In this document: piece after piece, positions 1 through 9,258 of the stretch
Position numbering within the stretch: position 1 is the stretch's first letter
How the letters are laid out: the number at the start of each line of letters is the position of its first letter
NCBI GenBank assembly: GCA_002499545.1
Contig: DAME01000011.1
Location: 1-20,179, forward strand
Reading direction: 5' to 3'
Source: Euryarchaeota archaeon UBA88
GTDB taxonomy: Archaea; Thermoplasmatota; Poseidoniia; Poseidoniales; Poseidoniaceae
DNA: 20,179 bases
Translations under genes and position numbers: made by a program
The notes under the pieces: model-generated
Seen by the model: only the letters and a program-made list of their open reading frames with translations
Databases searched by the model: none
What the model was told of the DNA's origin: nothing

Positions 1-3000
1 GCCTGTCCAGGTGTTACCGTCACGATTTCAGATGAACACATGATTCCAAAGCAAGCCGAAATGGTATGCTGTCCCGTTGCATATGGGGTGAAGACCCCGG
101 ATTGAGAAATGCTTCCATTGCTGGCTGACCAGGTAATCGGAGCGTTGATGGCCATTCCAAGATGGTCATACGACGATTCTGAAAACGTGACTGAGGTGTC
201 CGCATCGGTCGTGGGTGAGGTCGGTGTGATTGAGATACTGCTTGCATTGGTGTGATTCAGCAGCACCGTTGGACGGAGCGTTTCTTGGACGTTCTCGCTT
301 GCGATGAAGTTTCCAAGAAGGCTACCTCGGTTTGGACTTGCGATGATAATCCATGCGTTGTCGTTATCAATGAGCATACCGTTCACTCCAATGTCGAACC
401 AAATCCACCGACCGTCAGACAAATCGGTATCGACAAATGTCGAAATTGGTGTTGCATCATAATCAACTCCCGCTTGCATACCTGGTGCGCCCCAAGCACC
501 GCTTGAGGACGATGAAGATGCGTTCCATGTCGATGAGGATTGAGCCCATTGCGTGTTGAGAATTCGGTGAACGTTGAAGGTGACTTCAGTCGCACCACCA
601 GAAATTGACCAAGCGTCAAGGTAGAGGCCGAGGCTTGCAGAGTGGATGTTGGCGTGAGCAGGGAGCGGAACTTGGTTGTTATCAAGAGCAAAAGTCAATC
701 GCGACTCCATACCAGCATTGGCTCCAAAATGAGTTCCGAGTTCGATGGTTGGAGAACCTCCGAAATTAAGTGTTGGTGACACTTCACTTAGATGTGTTTC
801 CCGGATGTTCGTGTGTCCAAATTGTGCAACCTCACGGCCCGTTTGGAACGTGTAGGTATAGGTCAAATCGTTGTTGTATGTGTGGAGCGGATCGCCGATA
901 GCGAAACTCCACCGAGAAGACGACGGGCCTGGAATTGATTGATTCACTCCTTGAACCCACCAAGTGAATACTTCACCCGTAGCCAGTGAATCAGCAAATC
1001 GATAGGTCGTTCCTGAGATTTCACTTGCTTCCCAAGATCTGTAGGTGTTCACGCCAGATTCGTTAGCGATGGTGACGATGTAACCGGTCGCCCCGGTAAC
1101 AGCGGACCACGTCAGCACTGGTTTGTCATCTGGCATCAAAATTGATTGTGAAACATTGTACAGAATCGAACCGTCAAGAGGTGATACCTGTACTGGTTGT
1201 GCTGGTGGAACAATACCGTTGACGTTGTCGACGTATTCAAGAATGAGTCGAGGACGAAGCGATTCCGTACCGGAATCAGAAGAGTGGAATCGGTGGTTGG
1301 TGGCGGATGAGCCGACCGATTTCAACAAGATGGTCATGGTCAAGTTTCCATTCGCAACGTTGTCCTGCGCCAAACTTGTCAAATCCCAGTCTATCCATCC
1401 GGACGAGGGGGACAATGTCAGCGTTGAACGAGTGATTTCGGAGGTTGAACACGACGTGTTGGAATTCCAAGTAACGCTTGATTCAGTAAAACTCGAGCAT
1501 GCGTGAACTGAGACAGTGGTTGCAGATGTACCAACGACACCGGTTCGGTACATGCTGAGAAGCATCGAGGTTGGCGTCATGGCATTAGGCCATGGAAGGT
1601 CGCTTAAGTCGAATTCCATGAGAATTTGGCTTTCACCGGTCCCAGATGCGGACGTGCCGAGGTTCACGAAGGATGAGCCCCCAAGCGCAGTACTCGCTGA
1701 TGAAGAAGAGATTTCAGCGTCAGGGACCTCAGGAAGCATGCCTGTTTCAGAAAAGATGGAACCGCGATAGAGCGCAAGGGACTGGTTACCATCGCCATCG
1801 TCAACACCTTGGTCATCCGGAACGCGGAAGCGCTGAACTTCCGACCAGTGTCCAATGCGGTCATCTTGGTCGCCACGAACTCGCCAATATTGCCATTCAT
1901 CCCCTTTGGATGGGTTCAAACGCTCTACGGTTAACGTAGATGGGTCCCATGAGAGATTGGAGTAGTTACCAGTTGCGATTTCGTCTGTATCCATGCATGA
2001 AAGGTCTTGAATCATTCGAGCATCCGTCGAGCCACAGATGGTCCACTGAGTATGGTTAGATTCAGAACTCGACCAGTTATTGGAAACTGTTTCAGCACCG
2101 CTGGGACGAGGGGCAGAAAGATTCCACAGCGTTGAATCGTCAAGAGGGTGCAAGTGTGTTGGGCTTGAAGCAGACCATGGATTGGTGAGTTCATAGGTCA
2201 TGGTTAATTTGGGCCTATCATCAACACCAGAATATTCACTGCTGGCAATGTAGTATGTGCCATCAACTGTACCGTCAATTTCTTCTGCTTGGATAATAAT
2301 GTTCAAACTCTCTTGACCTCGCTCAATTGCGTGTTGCATCAGCGAAGTAACGTTGATTGAATACACGCTGGAGCCGTTAATCCAGAACCCATTCGTTTCT
2401 GGAATCTCAGAATCTGCAGAGTGGTATGCGCCTGAACCTAGCCACGATGTGGAGTTGTTTCCTGGATGCGCCCATGTCGAAGCCTCATCCCATGTTGTGA
2501 TCATCTCCGACACTGAAACAAATATCTCATCACTTCCAGCAACCACTGTCAAATCCAGTGAAGCGTTATTCACTTCGTACACGGAAGGTAAAGGAAGAGA
2601 TGAAAAGTCAATTTCAATCAGTGAGGATGTACGCAGCAAACTGTTGCTGGGACTTCGTCCAACAGACAAATAACCCGAATTACCCGCATTGTTTTGCGTA
2701 TTACCGCCGTCAACAACCGTGTCCTCTGTCAGTTGAGGATAATTCTCCGATTCGAGGTAGGCACCCTCTTGGAACGACGCCCAAGCATGAGTCGAGTCGA
2801 TATAACCTGCATCAGGTGTCGGTATGTGGAACAATGTGGGTGCACTCTGCTGACCGATCATTCCTGATTGAATCGGCTGAACAGTCCAAAGGATTGTCGG
2901 GTTGTGAGTCAGAGCGCTTGGAGGCGTGAAGGTGAGATTTGGAAGGTCGAAACTGGTTGCGTCGATTCTTGAATCGTAGGTGTATCGTCCCGCCATGTCA

Positions 3001-6000
3001 TCGTCAGGGTCCTCAAAGATGTGGACTCGCCATGCACCTACTGGAACAACTGAGGCGTGCGACCACGTGAATTGTGGTGTGTCTTCCGAAGCGAGTTCGT
3101 GCGAAGAAGTATCCCATGAGTAGGAATTATTTGTCGGTGCCACGTTTACACCGGAGGTAATTGGCACCGTCCCCGAACCGCTGGACCAAGTCAAATTCAA
3201 CCACGGACGGTCAGATGAAGCACCTTCAGTCGATGTGAATATCACGATGTTTGGTCCGTTATCATAGGCCGTAATTTCGTTGGAAGCATAGAGCGCTAAC
3301 GACAGCGAAGAAGAGCCAGCACCCAAGGCAGCCTGTACAGCTTCTGTCACGTCAAATGTCATCCAGTCTGCGCTCACTGAACTCTGCAAGTCAACATAGG
3401 GCCCAAGATCAACTCCAAGGTCACGTCCACCCTTTTGCGACCAGTTGTTGGTTCCGTCGTATGTCGTATCGTTGGCGTCAGCAGTCCACGATTGAAGAAC
3501 AGGACGAATGGCGATGGGTTCGCCAGTGGATGAAGAAAATTCAGAATATAGATTAATTTCAGCACCGGTAACACGCGCACTCGAAGGCTGTGGATAGGCG
3601 TTCAATGGAATCTCGATGAGACCGATGGCTTGTCGATTGAATCCGACTGCACCAACTTTGAGTTGGGAGGAACTGTTGTACGAGCTTGTCGCACCTGCAC
3701 CCGATTCAATCACGTATGTATCGACGAATGTCGGAATGTTCAGCTCAGGCATGATTCCATCGTGATGCAGTTCGACCGATGCGCATGAACCGTCTGGGCA
3801 GGTTTGCCACGTGGTCAAGTCCGGTAGGAGGAAATGGAATGAATTCGACCAGTTGCCTATTTGGTTGGTCGTTGAAATTGCACGAACCCTCCAGTGCCAG
3901 GTGACACCATCATCGAGGTCGGTGGTTGGCGTAAAGGTGAGATTCGGTGCATCAAATCCGGGATCGTTCCACGATGTTTTCGTGATCAAGTTTGTGCTGT
4001 CAAACGTTTCTGACAAGTCCAGTTGAATCGCCCAACCTCCTACGACAAGATTGCTTCCAAACGTCCAACCAATGGTCGGCTGGCGAATTGGAGTTTGGTC
4101 GACACCCGTGCCCATCGACCACGAGCCGTTGAGAGGCATCAATGGCGAGGGGTCGTTTGGAACTGCATTGGAACCCGGGACATAGACGAATCTCAATTCC
4201 GGCTTTTCGGAATCTTCAGCTCGGCCAGGATACAACTGAACTTCTCTGCTTTGACCGACTCCCACTCCCAATATTCCAATTTGGAAATCAGCACTTCGGT
4301 TCTCACGCATTGCATTTTGAACCCCAAGAGTGACGTTCCATTCAACCCGGTCACCGTCTGAGAAACTTGAGTTGAGTTGAACTGAATCAAGCAACGATGA
4401 GCGCGCCGTACCCTTGCCTCCAGCGGTGTTCCATGCGTTCACGCCGTCATACGAAGTCCAGGTGGCACCAGAATCGGACCAGTTCTGTTGCGTGCTTTCC
4501 CACACTGCCACCTTTGGAGAGTTGTACGGAGTGCTTCCAACCATCATCGAGAGGTGAGCGGACTCAACCGCATATCCAGCAGGCAAGAGATTCGAACGTA
4601 GATCGCAACTCAGCAAGCCCATGGCTTCGCTTGGATACGTGTTGTAAGCTATGAGCAGTTTTGATTCGTCATTGTAGTTTTGGTTTGGCGTTCCACTGTC
4701 AATGAACGTGTCAAGGCACTCAGGATACAATCCATCAGTTGTACCGTTTCCATGTTTCATTCGGAATTCATAGCGGTCACCGCCCAACCACGTACTCTCA
4801 AGAGAACTGACGAGGAATTTCGAAGTAGACCACGGACCGTATTGGCCGTCGGAATCCATGTAGGCCATTCGCCAAAAGTACATGTTACCGGCAGTGAGGG
4901 CTTGCGAACCCGTGAGATTGATGATTCCATCGGTCGCTGTGAATTCATTGTCAGTACCCGTGTTCGAGACCCACACGCGGTTGCGGAATTGTTCATCCGT
5001 CGACAGTTGCAGCACCATATCGTAGTTTACCGTGAGAGGCGCCCATGTGATGGACGGCGTGGTGTTAGCGGAGAAATTATGCCCACTCTGGTTCCAAACT
5101 GCTTCACCCATGGATGGTGATTGGAGAGTGACGTTTGTGAGTGGAGAGGTCTGACCCCATGTGTAGGTGATGGATACCTGCGGTTTCTTGGCATCGTCAC
5201 TCACCTGCGAAGAAAAGAAACTGGTACTTACCGTTCCGGTGGTTGGGAATGCCTCATTTTGACCACGAGCGGTAATCATGAAGTCTGTCGAGTCACTGGT
5301 GCCTGATTGCAACCACTTTTGCAACACGTCGGTGAATGCAAAACTAAAGTCAGAACTTGTTTGTGACCCGTCGATACCTGTTGCTGAAGCGGTTGACGAA
5401 AATTCTCGACCACCGTCTTGCCAAATGTTTCCGTTTGAGCGGCGATTCCAGTTGGCCTCATCTTCAATCCACTGGTCTGGAGACATTTCATGCATTGAAA
5501 GAACAGCATTGTTGGCAGAAGTATCTCGAGTCAAATCGAGATTCGCCTCAACGATAGTGGCATTTGCGGGCAGTCCAATTTGCTCCATCATCATGCGGAC
5601 GTGAATCAAAGATTCCTTATTCGACGTTACGCTCGTTTCCAAAGTATCTATATCACCGTATTTGGTGTTTTTACTCTGCTGATTGACGTATGTGTCTTCG
5701 ATGAAATCTGAAGGCAAACCGAGGTCGTCGATATCCACTTCGATGGTAGCGGTTCCGTCGCCGTTATCGATAACGTCGTGTGATGGGAGCAAGAATGACG
5801 CTGATTCCCACGTACTGAGCGTACCGGTCGCATCCACTGAGCGAACTCGATAGAAGACTTCTGTACCGTTATCGAATTGTTCAGTAGCTGGAATATCGTA
5901 GGTCCCGGATGAACCACTGGTAGAAAAAGAGTTCCAAAGTGTGGAATAATGCCATGTGAGATCCATAGGAGATTTGAACGATGCATCAAGTGAAAGTTGG

Positions 6001-6809
6001 TATTCAACATCACTGCCCGTCAGCATTGTGTAGGAAAGAGTCGGTGTTCGGTCTGCAGCCAAAATGAAGTCGTCAGACATCAAAGCAGCGCCATCATCGA
6101 CAAAATTCGATGTGACAGATCCCCCGTTCCCAGGAGCGTTGGCAGTGGTGACAAAAACGAGTTCAGGGTGGTCGGCCGTTTGTAGCGAGTCACTCATCAC
6201 ACATTCGTATTCGGAACCTACAGCCGACACGACCAGCGAAAGAGAGGTTGCGTTATCCGCAGCAGCTTGCTGAGCGAATGATGTGACATTGACTGCGAAT
6301 GTTCCGTTTACAGAAGTTCGGAACGGTGGTTCCCAAAAACTGCGATCGTTTGCACCATCAGCACCCGATGTTTCCCACGGAGTGCCCATATCAGACTCCA
6401 TCCACGTGACGCTTTCCGCATTCCATGAGGATGACATAGCAGCATATACAGCAATGTTCGTGGATACGACAGATTCCACCGTGCATTCGAGATTGAGAGT
6501 TGCAGATTGTACGGTGTCTGATGAACTGAAATTCATCGGGAATTCAAACAGCAGTCGGCTCTCCGAACCCGTGTCGGAAACGCCTAGGAATCCATCGGTC
6601 GAAATGTTGTAGTTCGATGATGGATTTGAATCTTGTATGAAGGTATCATTGAGTGCTGAGTCCGTAGATGTAACGTATGAAATGGTATACTGCTCTTCAA
6701 GTTCGGGAACGGTATTGAAGGTTTGCGGAACGAGTAAATCGGCAAACAAGAACATCAAGATCATTGCAAGGGCGAGTGAGGTTCGACGGGGGGCAGTCTC
6801 GCGTGGCAT
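1..6809 (-). CDS. Giant secreted DNRLRE/FN3 repeat protein (C-terminus beyond window)
   Basis: Translating the minus strand from the ATG at 6809-6807 gives an open frame of 2,269 full codons with no stop down to base 1, so the gene continues past the left edge. Residues 1-27 look like a signal peptide: an Arg-rich start (MPRETAPRR), then a hydrophobic run (LALAMILMFLFA). The mature part has seven DNRLRE-like modules starting near residues 55, 372, 700, 1030, 1363, 1697 and 2004. Their marks are an opening like DTFIQD or DTYV, a hydrophobic strand ending FEFP/IDFSSLP, and a W-x-x-x-(S/T)-x-TW motif such as SSWNAESVTW. They alternate with six FN3-like modules ending in patterns like YFWRM...DSDGQYGPWS. 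An Ig-like stretch begins near residue 2191. Asn-X-Ser/Thr sequons are frequent, fitting a glycosylated extracellular protein. DNRLRE modules occur in adhesins and in carbohydrate-active surface proteins; no catalytic domain is visible here. A GTG at 6821 is an alternative start. Function beyond surface adhesion or binding is unknown. Confidence 0.9.
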   Translation of the reverse strand, partial: MPRETAPRRTSLALAMILMFLFADLLVPQTFNTVPELEEQYTISYVTSTDSALNDTFIQDSNPSSNYNISTDGFLGVSDTGSESRLLFEFPMNFSSSDTVQSATLNLECTVESVVSTNIAVYAAMSSSWNAESVTWMESDMGTPWETSGADGANDRSFWEPPFRTSVNGTFAVNVTSFAQQAAADNATSLSLVVSAVGSEYECVMSDSLQTADHPELVFVTTANAPGNGGSVTSNFVDDGAALMSDDFILAADRTPTLSYTMLTGSDVEYQLSLDASFKSPMDLTWHYSTLWNSFSTSGSSGTYDIPATEQFDNGTEVFYRVRSVDATGTLSTWESASFLLPSHDVIDNGDGTATIEVDIDDLGLPSDFIEDTYVNQQSKNTKYGDIDTLETSVTSNKESLIHVRMMMEQIGLPANATIVEANLDLTRDTSANNAVLSMHEMSPDQWIEDEANWNRRSNGNIWQDGGREFSSTASATGIDGSQTSSDFSFAFTDVLQKWLQSGTSDSTDFMITARGQNEAFPTTGTVSTSFFSSQVSDDAKKPQVSITYTWGQTSPLTNVTLQSPSMGEAVWNQSGHNFSANTTPSITWAPLTVNYDMVLQLSTDEQFRNRVWVSNTGTDNEFTATDGIINLTGSQALTAGNMYFWRMAYMDSDGQYGPWSTSKFLVSSLESTWLGGDRYEFRMKHGNGTTDGLYPECLDTFIDSGTPNQNYNDESKLLIAYNTYPSEAMGLLSCDLRSNLLPAGYAVESAHLSMMVGSTPYNSPKVAVWESTQQNWSDSGATWTSYDGVNAWNTAGGKGTARSSLLDSVQLNSSFSDGDRVEWNVTLGVQNAMRENRSADFQIGILGVGVGQSREVQLYPGRAEDSEKPELRFVYVPGSNAVPNDPSPLMPLNGSWSMGTGVDQTPIRQPTIGWTFGSNLVVGGWAIQLDLSETFDSTNLITKTSWNDPGFDAPNLTFTPTTDLDDGVTWHWRVRAISTTNQIGNWSNSFHFLLPDLTTWQTCPDGSCASVELHHDGIMPELNIPTFVDTYVIESGAGATSSYNSSSQLKVGAVGFNRQAIGLIEIPLNAYPQPSSARVTGAEINLYSEFSSSTGEPIAIRPVLQSWTADANDTTYDGTNNWSQKGGRDLGVDLGPYVDLQSSVSADWMTFDVTEAVQAALGAGSSSLSLALYASNEITAYDNGPNIVIFTSTEGASSDRPWLNLTWSSGSGTVPITSGVNVAPTNNSYSWDTSSHELASEDTPQFTWSHASVVPVGAWRVHIFEDPDDDMAGRYTYDSRIDATSFDLPNLTFTPPSALTHNPTILWTVQPIQSGMIGQQSAPTLFHIPTPDAGYIDSTHAWASFQEGAYLESENYPQLTEDTVVDGGNTQNNAGNSGYLSVGRSPSNSLLRTSSLIEIDFSSLPLPSVYEVNNASLDLTVVAGSDEIFVSVSEMITTWDEASTWAHPGNNSTSWLGSGAYHSADSEIPETNGFWINGSSVYSINVTSLMQHAIERGQESLNIIIQAEEIDGTVDGTYYIASSEYSGVDDRPKLTMTYELTNPWSASSPTHLHPLDDSTLWNLSAPRPSGAETVSNNWSSSESNHTQWTICGSTDARMIQDLSCMDTDEIATGNYSNLSWDPSTLTVERLNPSKGDEWQYWRVRGDQDDRIGHWSEVQRFRVPDDQGVDDGDGNQSLALYRGSIFSETGMLPEVPDAEISSSSASTALGGSSFVNLGTSASGTGESQILMEFDLSDLPWPNAMTPTSMLLSMYRTGVVGTSATTVSVHACSSFTESSVTWNSNTSCSTSEITRSTLTLSPSSGWIDWDLTSLAQDNVANGNLTMTILLKSVGSSATNHRFHSSDSGTESLRPRLILEYVDNVNGIVPPAQPVQVSPLDGSILYNVSQSILMPDDKPVLTWSAVTGATGYIVTIANESGVNTYRSWEASEISGTTYRFADSLATGEVFTWWVQGVNQSIPGPSSSRWSFAIGDPLHTYNNDLTYTYTFQTGREVAQFGHTNIRETHLSEVSPTLNFGGSPTIELGTHFGANAGMESRLTFALDNNQVPLPAHANIHSASLGLYLDAWSISGGATEVTFNVHRILNTQWAQSSSTWNASSSSSSGAWGAPGMQAGVDYDATPISTFVDTDLSDGRWIWFDIGVNGMLIDNDNAWIIIASPNRGSLLGNFIASENVQETLRPTVLLNHTNASSISITPTSPTTDADTSVTFSESSYDHLGMAINAPITWSASNGSISQSGVFTPYATGQHTISACFGIMCSSEIVTVTPGQ
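240..6649 (-). repeat. Seven ~1-kb tandem units (DNRLRE module + FN3-like module), protein-level repeat
   Basis: Within the giant gene the first residue of each DNRLRE-like module lies at about 6647, 5696, 4712, 3722, 2723, 1721 and 800 on the plus-strand numbering. The spacing is 317, 328, 330, 333, 334 and 307 codons. Each unit is roughly 190 residues of DNRLRE followed by about 120-140 of FN3-like sequence; the seventh is followed by an Ig-like domain instead. The units are clearly related in motif order but strongly diverged, and I see no long identical DNA between them, so the duplication is old. Confidence 0.75.
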
Positions 6810-6978
6810 AGGGCTCAGCACTTACAAGCCCCGCGTCCTTTACTGTCTTTTCCCTCACTCGTGCTGGAAAACAGTGCAGGAAAGGGTCAGGAAGCCGAAT
6901 CAGGCTGGCATCTGCGCATCGACAATTTCGTACATATGAAGGAGAATGTTGAAGGAGGCTCGGCATTGAGGATGAGTC
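6810..6978. promoter_or_regulatory. Divergent promoter region between giant surface gene and rfcS
   Basis: These 169 bases separate two divergently transcribed genes and carry no convincing gene. For rfcS, an AT-rich TACATATGAA at 6931-6940 could be the TATA element, placing transcription start near 6960; GAGG at 6968-6971 lies seven bases before the ATG as a ribosome binding site. For the giant gene, AGTAAAG on the minus strand (about 6839-6845) is only a weak TATA candidate. The TATA assignments are inferred by eye. Confidence 0.4.
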
Positions 6979-7935
6979 ATGAGCGAACTCTGGGTGGAAA
7001 GACACCGCCCACAGTCTGTCGGCGAAATTCGAGGGCAGGCAGCAGTTGTTCAACGATTGACGATTTACTCACAGAAAAAAGAGTTCCCGCATCTGTTGTT
7101 TGCCGGCCCACCAGGGACTGGAAAAACTACTGCAGCAATGGCGTTGACCAAAGACGTTTTTGGAGAAGAGTATCGCAGAAACCTCCTTGAAATGAACGCA
7201 TCTGATGAGCGCAAACTGGAAAGTATTCGAACCAAAGTGAAGCAATTTGCTCGAACGGCCCCCTACGGCGGTGCCCAATTCAAAATCATCTTCCTCGACG
7301 AAGCCGACGCCCTTACCAATGATGCACAGGGCGCATTACGGCGAATCATGGAACAATATGCTGAAACCTGCCGATTCATTCTTTCGTGCAATTATTCATC
7401 GAAAATTATTGAGCCAATACAATCGAGGTGTGCAGTGTTCCGTTTCCGACCCCTTGCTGACGCTGATGTCACTGCTCAAGTGCATCACGTAGCGCAACAT
7501 GAAAAGGTCGAATTGTCCGAAGACGCTGCCGAAGCACTCACCCGCATCTCACAAGGGGATTTACGAAAAGCACTGACTGCTCTTCAAGTGGCAGCAGCTC
7601 TGGACATGAAGGTCACGCGTGAACTCATCTACGAAACCTCGGCAACAGCACCGCCTGAAGCACTCCATCAATTCCTTATGGCGTGCAGAGACGATGGATT
7701 TCATGCCGCTCGTCGTCGGTTACGCGAACTCCTCGACAGGTATGGGCTGGCTGGAACTGATTTCGTCAATCAGCTTCACCGAGAACTTTACACCGCTGAT
7801 TTCTTGACCGAGGATGCAAAATTAGACATGACAGAATGGATGGCGGAAGTTGATTATCGCTTGGTAGAAGGTGGCGGAGAACAAATTCAACTCGATGCAC
7901 TGACAGCACGATTGGTCAATCACCTCAAGCAATAA
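6979..7935 (+). CDS. rfcS: Replication factor C small subunit (clamp loader ATPase)
   Basis: RfcS subunits, together with RfcL, form the archaeal clamp loader that opens the PCNA ring and places it on primed DNA using ATP. The 318-residue product matches the family length (about 320). Visible motifs: an N-terminal WVERHRP box (residues 5-11), Walker A GPPGTGKT (43-50), Walker B IIFLDEAD (103-110), sensor 1 SCNYSSK (136-142), and the SRC motif (149-151) whose arginine acts in trans on the neighbouring subunit's ATP site. The C-terminal third is the helical collar domain. The ATG at 6979 is preceded by GAGG with seven-base spacing, and the protein begins right at the conserved N-terminal box, so the start is secure. 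The large subunit gene is not in this window. The gene is divergent from the giant surface gene. Confidence 0.97.
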   Translation: MSELWVERHRPQSVGEIRGQAAVVQRLTIYSQKKEFPHLLFAGPPGTGKTTAAMALTKDVFGEEYRRNLLEMNASDERKLESIRTKVKQFARTAPYGGAQFKIIFLDEADALTNDAQGALRRIMEQYAETCRFILSCNYSSKIIEPIQSRCAVFRFRPLADADVTAQVHHVAQHEKVELSEDAAEALTRISQGDLRKALTALQVAAALDMKVTRELIYETSATAPPEALHQFLMACRDDGFHAARRRLRELLDRYGLAGTDFVNQLHRELYTADFLTEDAKLDMTEWMAEVDYRLVEGGGEQIQLDALTARLVNHLKQ

Positions 7936-7998
7936 TTCACTTTCACTTTTAGTGAGGGGTCTTGCAAAACTACCCTATGCAGATGTTGAGCGAAGGTC

Positions 7999-8175
7999 AT
8001 GAAGTCAATTATCAACAAGTGCCTCGATGCAATGTGCTGGACTGCTGCTGCACCCATCGTTCGGATGTTGCGTGAACATCAGCTGAACCGACGAACTCAG
8101 GAGCAGCGTGACGTTCACCGAATAGGACGGCTGCTCAACAGCATCATGTCAGCGCACGGTGACATGCTTTCATGA
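7999..8175 (+). CDS. Possible small protein, 58 residues, unknown
   Basis: In the 234-base gap after rfcS an ATG at 7999 opens a frame of 58 codons ending with TGA at 8173-8175. The product begins MKSIINKCLDAMCWTAAAPI and then becomes basic and helical-looking (LREHQLNRRTQEQRDVHRIG). A first segment with moderate hydrophobicity followed by a charged amphipathic part would fit a small DNA- or membrane-associated protein, but I recognise no family. Its end overlaps by six bases the stop codon of the convergent membrane protein gene. The only ribosome-site hint is GCGAAGG just before the ATG. It may be chance; the only support is that the gap is otherwise empty in a tightly packed region. Confidence 0.4.
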   Translation: MKSIINKCLDAMCWTAAAPIVRMLREHQLNRRTQEQRDVHRIGRLLNSIMSAHGDMLS

Positions 8176-9159
8176 AGCGGCAGGTTCCGGGAGAGATTCA
8201 ACGACATTCAATGTCCATGAATACGTACGGGTGTTAATCCAAGGATCCCCTTGCTCGCTTATTTCAACAGTAATCTGATGTTCACCAACTTGTAAATCTG
8301 TGCCGATGTTCACTGCAAACATTTGGTCAAGTTCGCCGTGAGGCCGAAGATAGTCGTCCACGAAATGCCATCGATGGGAGACCTCACCGGCAGAGTTCAA
8401 TTCGCATTCACCTGGACTGGACTCTATGCACTGATAATTCTCATTGAGTTGGTCGATATTCTCATCCCAAAACGATTCATTGCTCGGCATCGATAGCCCT
8501 TCACCGTTGTTGTTTGACAGGGTCACTGCCACAGTGGCCTCACCAACCCCCACGTTGTCGGCTAGTCCGAACAAGAGCCAAGCATCGCCAGTCATCCTCG
8601 AATCAGGTTCTACCGTCCATTCGAGAGTACCACGCTCTCCTTCCCTGGTTTTGTTTGACTCGTGCCACGTGATCTCAGTGCCGTCGCTGGTGACAATAGT
8701 CCATTTACCCGACAACTGCGGTGCTACGATGTCCCCCATGGGTGGATTGACGAGTAGGAAGGCCATTGCTAAAAAGGTGAAAGCGTGAAGAAATCCAGCC
8801 TTGAACCACGTACCCTTGGTATAAATTTCAACAAAGCGTTTGGGCATCACCATGCGATGAAGTTGTGGAATCAACACGATGGCCGACAAGGGCAACAAGT
8901 AGAGAATGTCGGAATTATCCTGCGAAGTATTCGGCATGAGCACATAGCGCATTAGAAGCGAAACAATAACCGAAAACGCGATGACCAACCACATTGAGGC
9001 GGTCTCAGCTTTTTCTTTGGCAACGTGTTGGACGGGATCGAAAGCCTCGATTCCAAGGTCCTTCCCACTGCGCCGTTTTTTACGCTCTTTGGTCTCATCG
9101 ACCATCCGCTTTTGCCGGTCGGCGGAAGCCGCAGCCATCGCAGTGTTGAGGTCGACCAT
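8170..9159 (-). CDS. Membrane protein with extracytoplasmic beta-rich domain, unknown function
   Basis: The 329-residue product has a very basic cytoplasmic N-terminus (KERKKRRSGK near residues 24-33). Three hydrophobic segments follow, at about 55-75, 84-100 and 118-137. A hydrophilic C-terminal region of roughly 190 residues has alternating short hydrophobic stretches, Trp residues and a Cys pair (CIESSPGEC), typical of a beta-sandwich outside the cell; it reads as one or two Ig/FN3-like folds (for example GEHQITVEISEQGDPW). With an odd number of membrane segments and a positive N-terminus inside, the C-terminal domain is expected outside. I recognise no catalytic motif or named family. The ATG at 9159 is the first in the frame. 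It is convergent with rfcS and divergent from the tRNA-Met gene. A role in the envelope is inferred from topology only. Confidence 0.85.
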   Translation of the reverse strand: MVDLNTAMAAASADRQKRMVDETKERKKRRSGKDLGIEAFDPVQHVAKEKAETASMWLVIAFSVIVSLLMRYVLMPNTSQDNSDILYLLPLSAIVLIPQLHRMVMPKRFVEIYTKGTWFKAGFLHAFTFLAMAFLLVNPPMGDIVAPQLSGKWTIVTSDGTEITWHESNKTREGERGTLEWTVEPDSRMTGDAWLLFGLADNVGVGEATVAVTLSNNNGEGLSMPSNESFWDENIDQLNENYQCIESSPGECELNSAGEVSHRWHFVDDYLRPHGELDQMFAVNIGTDLQVGEHQITVEISEQGDPWINTRTYSWTLNVVESLPEPAAS

Positions 9160-9258
9160 ACGCTTTCGTGTGGCATGGAGTGCATGAAGGCTACGGTCGA
9201 ATTTACATCAAAAATCATCCGTATGGTTGAAATGGGGAACGCGACAGGCGACAGATAA
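9160..9258. promoter_or_regulatory. Divergent promoter region, membrane protein / tRNA-Met
   Basis: This 99-base spacer separates the minus-strand membrane protein gene from the plus-strand tRNA-Met. It holds an AT-rich core, AATTTACATCAAAAATC, at about 9199-9215 that could supply TATA elements in either direction. I see no gene in it. The assignment is inferred from position and base composition. Confidence 0.35.

Noticed and set aside
383..691. Short minus- and plus-strand open frames throughout 1-6800 as separate small genes
   Set aside because: All lie in other frames over one continuous 2,269-codon frame with a signal peptide and coherent repeated domains; they are shadows of it.
7936..7990. 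Bacterial-type terminator after rfcS (TCACT-TTT-AGTGA)
   Set aside because: The stem is only five pairs with a three-base loop and no T-run follows, so it is not persuasive.
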